A DNA stretch of 11,761 nucleotides, from contig NZ_CAMLOV010000168.1 of assembly GCF_946481715.1 (NCBI RefSeq), positions 1 to 11,761 of the forward strand, read 5' to 3'. This DNA is from an uncultured Mucilaginibacter sp. (GTDB lineage: Bacteria; Bacteroidota; Bacteroidia; Sphingobacteriales; Sphingobacteriaceae). Under the pieces are notes generated by a model. The model was not told the origin of the DNA, did not search any database, and saw only the letters and a list, made by a program, of their open reading frames with translations. The translations under genes and the position numbers were made by a program. The first letter of the stretch is position 1. Each line of letters starts with the position of its first letter. Positions 6,610-11,761 of the stretch are shown here, one piece after another.

Positions 6610-7691
6610 CTGGCTTCGGCGAGTTTTTCGTTCTCCAGCAGTTTTATCAGAGCCTTTTCGGCTATGTTTAACTCTACCGATTTGATATCCTGCTTCTCAT
6701 CCAGCTCGTTGATGTATTTGAAGATGGTACCCTCCTCGTAGCTTTTGATAACTGTGGGGTGTACATAGTACTTTTTGCAAACCGTACGGGTATTACCCAG
6801 GTTAACGGCCACCTCATCCAATACGCTAACTATCTTTTTGCGGCACTCGCTAAGTGTATTAAACTCCCCGGCTTCTTTAAACGCGTACAGCGCGCTTACG
6901 CTCCCAGCCCAGGTGCGGAAATCTTTGGCGGTAAAATCCTCTCCGGTAATTTCTTTGAGGTAGTTATTGATATCGCCCGAGCCTATGGTACAGCGTTCCC
7001 CGTCTTCGTTATAATATTGAAATAAGTCCTTCCCCGGTATATCACGGCATTGCTTCACCAGGTTAGCCAGCTTCCTGCTTTGCAGGGCAACTTTGTGGAA
7101 CACCCCTTTTTTACCTTTAAACTCAAAGTTTATTTTGGTACCCTCTATTTTAACATGCTTGTTCATCAGCGTGGTTAAACCGAAGGAACCGTAAAGTTTT
7201 TTGTAAGATTCGTTGCCCACCCTTATGCTGGTTAGTTCCATCAGCCTGACTACGAGCGCTACTACTTTTTCATGATCGAGGTTGCGGCGGGCGAGGTCAT
7301 GATCTACCCGTTCGCGTATGGCAGGCAGGTGCGATGCAAAAGTCTGCATACGATAGTATTTGCTTTGATTGCGGATCTTGTTCCAGTACGGATGGTAGCG
7401 GTACTGTTTACGGCCGGCAACATCAGTGCCTGTGAACTGCAAGTGCCCGTTATCATAAGGCGAGATCCAAACCTTGGTATAGGCCGGTGGTATCACCAGG
7501 GCGTTGAAACGTTTTATCAGTGCCTTGTCTTTAACCAATTCGCCGTCAGCATTGTAAAAACTCCAGCCCTTGCCGGCTTTTTTGCGGGTATAGCCGGGCG
7601 CAGAATCAGCCACATAGCGCAGCCCTACAGCTTTTGCAGTAACCTTTGGGTCGCGGCCAATTTTTTCGAGTTTTTTAAGGAGACGGTTCAT
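6606..7691 (-). CDS. DNA topoisomerase IB, poxvirus/bacterial type
   Basis: 361 aa. It relaxes supercoils through a 3'-phosphotyrosyl intermediate without ATP. The N-terminal part (about 20-110) is the bacterial TopIB N-domain with GYTRKKAGKGWSFYN (33-47) and the IPPAYTKVWISP block (67-78). In the catalytic domain the active residues can be placed: R157 in SIRVGNESY, a lysine in FKGKKG (191-196), R259 in KDFRTWAGS, and the nucleophile Y309 in NTRTVCKKYYVHP (300-312). N300 occupies the position of the poxvirus active-site histidine; as far as I know Asn is usual in bacterial members. Length is typical. The gene starts ATG at 7691-7689, 109 bp from the divergent acetyltransferase gene, and converges on the MFS gene with overlapping stops. 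It is an accessory topoisomerase, not essential in most bacteria. Confidence 0.95.
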   Translation of the reverse strand: MNRLLKKLEKIGRDPKVTAKAVGLRYVADSAPGYTRKKAGKGWSFYNADGELVKDKALIKRFNALVIPPAYTKVWISPYDNGHLQFTGTDVAGRKQYRYHPYWNKIRNQSKYYRMQTFASHLPAIRERVDHDLARRNLDHEKVVALVVRLMELTSIRVGNESYKKLYGSFGLTTLMNKHVKIEGTKINFEFKGKKGVFHKVALQSRKLANLVKQCRDIPGKDLFQYYNEDGERCTIGSGDINNYLKEITGEDFTAKDFRTWAGSVSALYAFKEAGEFNTLSECRKKIVSVLDEVAVNLGNTRTVCKKYYVHPTVIKSYEEGTIFKYINELDEKQDIKSVELNIAEKALIKLLENEKLAEAS

Positions 7692-7718
7692 GTCAGATTA
7701 CAACACAGCACGCAGTTA

Positions 7719-7726
7719 TAAGTTTG
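7719..7726 (+). promoter_or_regulatory. Candidate -7 element upstream of GNAT gene (distal)
   Basis: TAAGTTTG is a full match to TAnnTTTG on the plus strand, with no TTG at the usual spacing. It would give a leader of roughly 70 nt for the GNAT gene. It competes with the proximal candidate at 7755-7782; the sequence does not decide between them. Confidence 0.25.
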
Positions 7727-7754
7727 TGGCATTGGTTTCTCCGTAGAGATAATA

Positions 7755-7782
7755 TTGATTTACAGGTTTTTAATTATATTTA
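7755..7782 (+). promoter_or_regulatory. Candidate promoter of the GNAT gene (proximal)
   Basis: TTG (7755-7757) followed after 17 bp by TATATTTA (7775-7782) matches the Bacteroidetes promoter with one deviation, the last G. Transcription would start near 7789, 12 nt before the ATG. Confidence 0.35.
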
Positions 7783-7800
7783 CCAAACCAGTGCCTTAAT

Positions 7801-8241
7801 ATGAGATTAATTCTTGTTAAACAATTTTTTGAAGAAAACACCGAATTGGCTGCATTCCCCGAATGGGCGGAGATGGTACAAATGTCGGTTGATTACTACA
7901 CCCGTGTTGGCTTTAACCCGCCCTGGATAAGTTATTACGCCGAGGAAAACGGGCAATTGGTAGGCTGCGGTGGCTTTAAAGGTAAACCAACAAACGGGCA
8001 GGTAGAAATAGCATACTACACCTTTCCTGATTACGAGCACAAAGGCGTAGGCGGTAGAATGTGCCGTGAATTAGTGGCACTGGCACAACAGGCGGATTCA
8101 TCCATCACTATTACTGCCCGCACACTGCCCGGCGAAAACCACTCTACGCAAATACTCAAAAAAAATAATTTTGAGTTGGCAGGTACCATTATGGACGAAG
8201 AGGACGGCGAAGTTTGGGAATGGAAATATGCCGGTGATTAG
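7801..8241 (+). CDS. GNAT-family N-acetyltransferase
   Basis: 146 aa, complete, cytoplasmic. The GNAT fold is recognisable: strands ISYYAEENGQLVGCGGFKG (43-61) lead into EIAYYTFPDYEHKGVGGRMC (69-88). The latter is motif A with the acetyl-CoA pyrophosphate-binding loop H-K-G-V-G-G (80-85). ENHSTQILKKNNFELAGT (112-129) is the motif B region, where N113 and the LKKNNF helix resemble RimJ/RimL-type enzymes. The acceptor substrate (protein N-terminus, amino acid or antibiotic) cannot be deduced. It is transcribed divergently from topoisomerase IB and converges on the threonine aldolase gene, with 31 bp between the two stops and no obvious terminator there. Confidence 0.9.
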   Translation: MRLILVKQFFEENTELAAFPEWAEMVQMSVDYYTRVGFNPPWISYYAEENGQLVGCGGFKGKPTNGQVEIAYYTFPDYEHKGVGGRMCRELVALAQQADSSITITARTLPGENHSTQILKKNNFELAGTIMDEEDGEVWEWKYAGD

Positions 8242-8272
8242 TTGGCTGATAAAGCTACTTTCTATTCACCAC

Positions 8273-9277
8273 TCACAGCGACGCCACCACATACTCCACC
8301 TGCTCGGCATGCACATCCAAATGCGTTACAAAACGGATGCGGTGCGTATCAGTACTATTGGCTTTAATACCCTTTGCTTCCAGCCGGACCAAAACTGCAT
8401 TGGCTGGCTCTACGGTATCAAACAAAATAATATTTGTCTCTACCGGTACCACATTGGTTACCCAGCTTTGTTTGCCAAGTTCTTCGGCCATTATTTGGGC
8501 GTGTTTGTGGTCTATCTTCAAACGTTCAACGTGATGATCGAGAGCGTAGATGCCCGCAGCGGCTAAAAAGCCAGCCTGGCGCATGCCTCCACCCAAAACC
8601 TTGCGGATACGGCGTGCATACTTAATAGTTGCCTTGTCTGCCAGCAATACCGAGCCCACAGGCGCTCCCAAGCCCTTACTTAAGCAAACAGATATCCCAT
8701 CAAAATACTTGCCGTAATCGGCTGCATTATCGCCTGTATGGGCAAGCGCATTAAACACGCGGGCACCATCCAAATGCAGTTTAAGGCCCCTGGCCTTGCA
8801 CAATTCGGCAATGGATTTTATATGCTCTAAAGTATAGCAGCTGCCACCGCCTTTGTTCACCGTATTTTCCAGCACAACCAAACTGGTGTGCGGGTAATGG
8901 ATATTGTCTTCATTAATTTCGGGTTCTATCATTTCCGGCGTAAGGATGCCCCGGTACCCGTTTAATAATCGGGTAGATACACCCGAGTTAAAAGCAATAC
9001 CCCCACCCTCGTAACGGTAAACGTGCGCGGTTTGGTCGGCTATCAGCTCATCCAGCGGCTGGGTAAAGCATTTAATGGCTATTTGGTTGGTCATGGTGCC
9101 CGATGGGCAAAAAATGGCTGCTTCCATGCCAAACAGGGCGGCAGCTTTTTCTTCCAGTGCGTTCACGGTTTCGTCCTCGCCAAACACATCATCACCCACG
9201 TTGGCGCTCCACATAGCCTCCAGCATTCCGGGTGTAGGTTTTGTTACGGTATCGCTGCGCAGGTCGACGGTCATCAT
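8273..9277 (-). CDS. ltaE: Low-specificity L-threonine aldolase
   Basis: 334 aa fold-type I PLP enzyme that splits L-threonine or L-allo-threonine into glycine and acetaldehyde, also acting on other beta-hydroxy amino acids. The start LRSDTVTKPTPGM (6-18) and VGDDVFGEDETVNALE (27-42) are hallmark sequences. CPSGTMTNQIA (57-67) binds the cofactor phosphate, H85 in the DQTAHVYRYEGGG block stacks on the PLP ring, D170 in LHLDGAR contacts the pyridine nitrogen, and K201 in CLSKGLGAPVGS is the Schiff-base lysine. R313 in THRIRFVTH probably binds the substrate carboxylate. Length matches the family. The gene begins with two consecutive ATGs (9277 and 9274); an AGGA lies 1 nt before the first and 4 nt before the second, so the second is slightly favoured. 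It is divergent from the secreted paralog cluster across only 42 bp. Confidence 0.96.
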   Translation of the reverse strand: MMTVDLRSDTVTKPTPGMLEAMWSANVGDDVFGEDETVNALEEKAAALFGMEAAIFCPSGTMTNQIAIKCFTQPLDELIADQTAHVYRYEGGGIAFNSGVSTRLLNGYRGILTPEMIEPEINEDNIHYPHTSLVVLENTVNKGGGSCYTLEHIKSIAELCKARGLKLHLDGARVFNALAHTGDNAADYGKYFDGISVCLSKGLGAPVGSVLLADKATIKYARRIRKVLGGGMRQAGFLAAAGIYALDHHVERLKIDHKHAQIMAEELGKQSWVTNVVPVETNIILFDTVEPANAVLVRLEAKGIKANSTDTHRIRFVTHLDVHAEQVEYVVASL

Positions 9278-9291
9278 ATCCTAAATTATTT

Positions 9292-9311
9292 TATATTTGG
9301 TTTCAAATATC
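9292..9311. promoter_or_regulatory. Palindromic divergent promoter region between ltaE and secreted paralog 1
   Basis: TATATTTG (9292-9299) is a full plus-strand -7 match that would start transcription near 9306 for the gene at 9320. A perfect 7-bp inverted repeat, ATATTTG (9293-9299) and CAAATAT (9304-9310) around GTTT, creates a mirror element on the minus strand, GATATTTG (9311-9304), one base off consensus, which could serve ltaE. No TTG at the normal upstream spacing was found for the plus element. Confidence 0.4.
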
Positions 9312-9319
9312 TAAATCTT

Positions 9320-9931
9320 ATGCGAAGAATTTTCCTCCTTTTGTTGATTTCGTGCGCATCATGCTCAGTTTCCGCCCAAATAGGCAAATGGACTGCCGGC
9401 TGTTACTACCTATCAGACAGTAGCAAAGTTTGCGGTAGTATTAAATGGAATGTACCTACCCGTAATATTTTCAAAGGCGATGGCGACCATATCCAGTACC
9501 GGGTTGCAGATACGGCTGAAAAAATAAAGGTTTCCACCAAGGAATTACGGGGCTTTGTAATTAAAGCAGACAGCTTTGTAGTATCGCATAACCCCGAATT
9601 GGCCGATTACCCTGTATTATTGGTAAGGTTAAATTCGCCACTTAAGCTGTACCTCAATTTAAGAGAAAATAATATGGGCACACCTGGATTTGGCAGCGGG
9701 TTAACCCTTTCTGTTGGCTATTATACCGCATACGACAAGCGCTATTTTTACGGGACTAACCCAAACGGCATAACACAAATAAGCAGAAAGAATTTTAAAG
9801 AAGTGATGAGCCGGGTATTGTCTGATACCGAATACTTTGTGAAAATGATCAAAGATGAGTTGTACAGGTATGGCGATATGGAAGAACTTTTAAAGGCTTA
9901 CGAGGCAGCTAAACTAAGGGCTGCCAAATAG
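9320..9931 (+). CDS. Secreted protein of unknown function, paralog 1 of 3
   Basis: 203 aa from the ATG at 9320. The open frame extends upstream to 9023, but that part is antisense to ltaE, and the signal peptide defines this start. MRRIFLLLLISCASCSVSAQ (1-20) is a signal peptide. Cleavage before Q20 (VSA-Q) matches both downstream paralogs, although LISC (9-12) also fits a lipobox, so a lipoprotein is possible. The mature protein has KWTAGCYYLSDSSKVCGSIK (23-42), a DSFVV motif at 84-88, a short variable middle, then RYFYG (141-145) and a helical C-terminus, NFKEVMSRVL (158-167) to the lysine-rich end. It is the most divergent of the three. I do not recognise a named family. The function may be at the cell surface or in the periplasm. 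Paralog 2 starts 34 bp downstream. Confidence 0.82.
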   Translation: MRRIFLLLLISCASCSVSAQIGKWTAGCYYLSDSSKVCGSIKWNVPTRNIFKGDGDHIQYRVADTAEKIKVSTKELRGFVIKADSFVVSHNPELADYPVLLVRLNSPLKLYLNLRENNMGTPGFGSGLTLSVGYYTAYDKRYFYGTNPNGITQISRKNFKEVMSRVLSDTEYFVKMIKDELYRYGDMEELLKAYEAAKLRAAK

Positions 9932-9965
9932 TGATTATCAACCATAAAAATAGAATTCAAAAGTA

Positions 9966-10760
9966 ATGGTCAACATGCTCCGTAATAAATTACCCTCCTC
10001 ATTATTCTTCTTAATACTCCTTTTATCGGGCAATAGCTTATTTGCCCAAAATTGGCAACCGGGATATTACACCGATATACGAGGCGTTAAATATGCCGGC
10101 ATCATCCGCCCATGCCCCGGCGGCAAAGGCCCTTTCCCGGGCGAGGGGTACATCGAGTTTAAAGATTCGGAAAAAGGTGAAGTTATCCCACTCAGCACCA
10201 GCGACCTGCAATCATTTGTGGCTGGTAGGGACAGCTTTGTGGTAGCCAAACAACCCGTTACCGGCAAATGGACAAAAACGCCAACCGATTTTGTACGCGT
10301 GGTGATGAACGAGGAAGTTAAAGTTTACGCCCTCCGGGTAGCCGATGGCAGTCCGGCAACTTACAAAGGCAGCGGTAAAACCCGAAAGATACCAACAGCG
10401 GTGAAGGTAGTTTTTGGCGGTTATTCTGCCGACAGGAACAGCGCCATAGTTCAAAATCCAGCCGTCACTAAAGACGGCTTATACAAGGAAGCGCCAAACT
10501 ACACAGTACCGGTTGCGCCAAATAGCATAACCTGGGGGCCATCAAACCAGGGCAGCAATTACAAAAAGCGGTATTACTACGGCAGCAGCCCGAACGAGCT
10601 GCAATACGTAACCGATAAAAATTTTGGCGAGATGTTAACGGCCGTAATGCAGGCCCAGCCAAAGGTTGTGGAATATATTAAGGCCAACCCCTACGGGCTG
10701 GACAATATTGAACAGCTTATTGCGTATTTTTACAAAGTAAAAGCTGAAGGGAAATTATAA
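9966..10760 (+). CDS. Secreted protein of unknown function, paralog 2 of 3
   Basis: 264 aa from the ATG at 9966; a second in-frame ATG at 9975 would shorten the N-terminus by three residues and leave the signal peptide intact. The signal peptide ends LFA-Q (cleavage before Q28). The mature part starts NWQPGYYTDIRGVKYAGII (29-47). It continues through EGYIEFKD (60-67), LSTSDLQSFV (76-85), RDSFVVA (88-94) and DFVRVVMNEEVKVYA (108-122). A central insert of about 80 residues (125-203), rich in P, S, N and K and without glycine runs, differs completely from the insert of paralog 3. The shared C-terminal block begins at YYYGSSPNELQYVTDKNF (203-220) and ends in a helix, FYKVKAEGKL. Probably co-transcribed with its neighbours; no TAnnTTTG precedes it. 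Function unknown. Confidence 0.85.
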   Translation: MVNMLRNKLPSSLFFLILLLSGNSLFAQNWQPGYYTDIRGVKYAGIIRPCPGGKGPFPGEGYIEFKDSEKGEVIPLSTSDLQSFVAGRDSFVVAKQPVTGKWTKTPTDFVRVVMNEEVKVYALRVADGSPATYKGSGKTRKIPTAVKVVFGGYSADRNSAIVQNPAVTKDGLYKEAPNYTVPVAPNSITWGPSNQGSNYKKRYYYGSSPNELQYVTDKNFGEMLTAVMQAQPKVVEYIKANPYGLDNIEQLIAYFYKVKAEGKL

Positions 10761-10794
10761 GCAACTCAGTCTTTGATAAACACTGTAATAAACG

Positions 10795-11499
10795 ATGCAT
10801 TCCATAAAAAAATATCTTTCCGCAGCGGCGGTTCTTCTTTCCATAAACCTTACAGCCAATGCCCAGAAGTGGCAACCCGGTTATTTCATTGATATTAAGG
10901 GTGTTCGTTCGGACGGGTTTATCATCTCCAACCCCGGCGGTAACGGCCCTATCAAAAACGAAGGCTTTATTGAGTTTAAGGATGGCGAAAAAACCGAGCC
11001 GTACAAACTCAGCACCAGCGATCTGCAATCGTACGTGGTAGGTAAGGACAGCTTTGTTGTAGCCCACGCCCCCGGCAACGAAACCTGGGCAAAAAAAGAA
11101 CTTGATTTTGTGCGCGTAGTAGTAAACGAAGAAACAAAAATTTACGCTACCCGTGGCGCAGGCAGCGGCAGTGGTATGGGCAATAAAGTGCGTTTCTCTC
11201 CGGCTGTAGGCTTAAGCACGGGCGGTGGTGGTTACGGCGGCGGTTTAGGCGGCGGGCTGGGCATATCCATCGGCGGCGGTGGTGGCGGTAGCGGCGATAA
11301 ATCGAAAATTAGCTATTACTATGGCAGTAATACAGCAACCATGCGGCATCTTACCGAGGAAAACTTTATTGATGTAATGAGTGATGCTATGGGCGACGAG
11401 CCAGAAGTGGTGGAGCAGATCCGCGCAGGCCGCTTTGCATTGGGCAATATGGATAAACTGGTGGATTATTTTAATAAAGTAAAGGCATCGCACAAATAA
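10795..11499 (+). CDS. Secreted protein of unknown function, paralog 3 of 3, with glycine-rich insert
   Basis: 234 aa. Signal peptide 1-23 ends ANA-Q. The mature N-terminus KWQPGYFIDIKGVRSDGFI (25-43), EGFIEFKDGEKTE (56-68), LSTSDLQSYV (72-81), KDSFVVA (84-90) and DFVRVVVNEETKIYA (104-118) align closely with paralog 2. The centre, residues 121-167, is dominated by glycine and serine with runs of four to six glycines around 143-166. It replaces the unrelated insert of paralog 2. The tail resumes with YYYGSN (174-179), LTEENFIDVM (186-195) and LVDYFNKVKASHK. The conserved ends with a low-complexity centre suggest two modules joined by a flexible linker. It lies 34 bp after paralog 2, the same gap as between paralogs 1 and 2. 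Function unknown. Confidence 0.85.
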   Translation: MHSIKKYLSAAAVLLSINLTANAQKWQPGYFIDIKGVRSDGFIISNPGGNGPIKNEGFIEFKDGEKTEPYKLSTSDLQSYVVGKDSFVVAHAPGNETWAKKELDFVRVVVNEETKIYATRGAGSGSGMGNKVRFSPAVGLSTGGGGYGGGLGGGLGISIGGGGGGSGDKSKISYYYGSNTATMRHLTEENFIDVMSDAMGDEPEVVEQIRAGRFALGNMDKLVDYFNKVKASHK

Positions 11500-11549
11500 T
11501 GAGTTGGCAGTTTGCGGTGGGTAATTTTCAGTTCTCAGCAAGAAAATAA

Positions 11550-11557
11550 TAGATTTG
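11550..11557 (+). promoter_or_regulatory. -7 element upstream of the HAD nucleotidase gene
   Basis: TAGATTTG fully matches TAnnTTTG; transcription would start near 11564, giving a leader of about 39 nt before the ATG at 11603. The preceding bases from the paralog 3 stop at 11499 show no clear terminator. Confidence 0.4.
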
Positions 11558-11602
11558 ACAACTTTTAAAGGGATTGCCTAATCTGATCCTGCACAAAACA
11601 AC

Positions 11603-11761
11603 ATGAAAAAATCAATAGCAATAGATATGGACGGCGTAATTGCCGATGTAGAACAGCATTTTTTAAACTGGTACCACCGCGATTACGGCACCCTTTTACA
11701 AAGGGCGACTTGGCCGGCAAAAACGATGATACCTTATTCCCGGGAACCGGCGTAGCACGCA
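11603..11761 (+). pseudogene. HAD-superfamily 5'(3')-deoxyribonucleotidase (NT5C type), 5' fragment with apparent frameshift
   Basis: From the ATG at 11603 the translation starts MKKSIAIDMDGVIADVEQHF and LNWYHRDYGTLL. The DMDGV (8-12) is HAD motif I with the nucleophile and acid-base aspartates, as in NT5C-type nucleotidases that dephosphorylate (deoxy)nucleoside monophosphates. After codon 32 the ATG frame turns unlike the family and stops at TAG 11753-11755. The +1 frame from 11701 reads KGDLAGKNDDTLFPGTGVAR, the expected continuation, and stays open to the window end. One missing base near the A run 11700-11702 restores the gene. Whether this is a true mutation or a sequencing error cannot be decided here. 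The gene is also cut by the window edge. Confidence 0.8.

Noticed and set aside
9023..9319. Upstream extension of paralog 1's reading frame
   Set aside because: This part is antisense to ltaE and would bury the signal peptide in the middle of a protein; the ATG at 9320 is the natural start.
11500..11549. Possible dispersed GTTGGCAGTTTG-type intergenic repeat or terminator after paralog 3
   Set aside because: The wording resembles intergenic repeats of Bacteroidetes, but there is a single short copy, no stem of useful length and no T tract.
1..11761. Search for a defence island, toxin-antitoxin pair, prophage, CRISPR, retron or secretion cluster
   Set aside because: No nuclease, helicase, reverse transcriptase, integrase or spaced-repeat array is present; the gene content is regulators, enzymes, an exporter and secreted unknowns.

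Overview
The window looks like chromosomal DNA of a Bacteroidetes bacterium, most probably a Sphingobacteriaceae member of the Mucilaginibacter/Pedobacter type. Three things point there. Candidate promoters follow the Bacteroidetes -7 pattern TAnnTTTG and Shine-Dalgarno sites are mostly absent. The protein set (ECF42 sigma factor with a YCII/DGPF partner, DUF6597-AraC regulator, DUF1772 protein, poxvirus-type topoisomerase IB) is typical of soil Bacteroidetes. The secreted small proteins end their signal peptides in A-Q. The genus is an inference, not a measurement. No rRNA, tRNA, CRISPR array, integrase or transposase was seen.

Layout. Positions 1-2745 (all minus strand) hold, in transcription order, an unrecognised 173-aa protein, a YCII/DGPF-domain protein, an ECF42-type sigma factor with its TPR-like C-terminal extension, and a MarR regulator cut by the left edge. 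A well-formed intrinsic terminator sits exactly between the DGPF gene and the sigma ATG. A TTG-N17-TAATTTTG promoter and two abutting 16-bp palindromes lie in front of marR. Positions 2952-6609 (plus strand) hold an AraC-type regulator, an NAD(P)-binding SDR-like oxidoreductase, a DUF1772 membrane protein and a 14-TM-type MFS drug exporter: a small stress/detoxification cluster with repeat-rich leaders. A GC-rich, possibly REP-like stretch lies at about 2805-2885 between the two divergent blocks.

Positions 6606-9277 hold housekeeping or accessory enzymes: DNA topoisomerase IB (minus, its stop overlapping the MFS stop by 4 bp), a GNAT acetyltransferase (plus) and a low-specificity L-threonine aldolase (minus). 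Positions 9320-11499 (plus) hold three tandem, secreted, mutually paralogous proteins of unknown function. They share an N-terminal W-x-x-GYY region, a DSFVV motif and a C-terminal Y-[FY]-YG plus helical tail, but have different central inserts. Positions 11603-11761 begin a HAD-family 5'-nucleotidase gene that changes reading frame near 11700.

No mechanistically proven new system is visible. The best leads are the secreted paralog triplet, the terminator/attenuator in front of the ECF42 sigma gene, and the tandem MarR operator.
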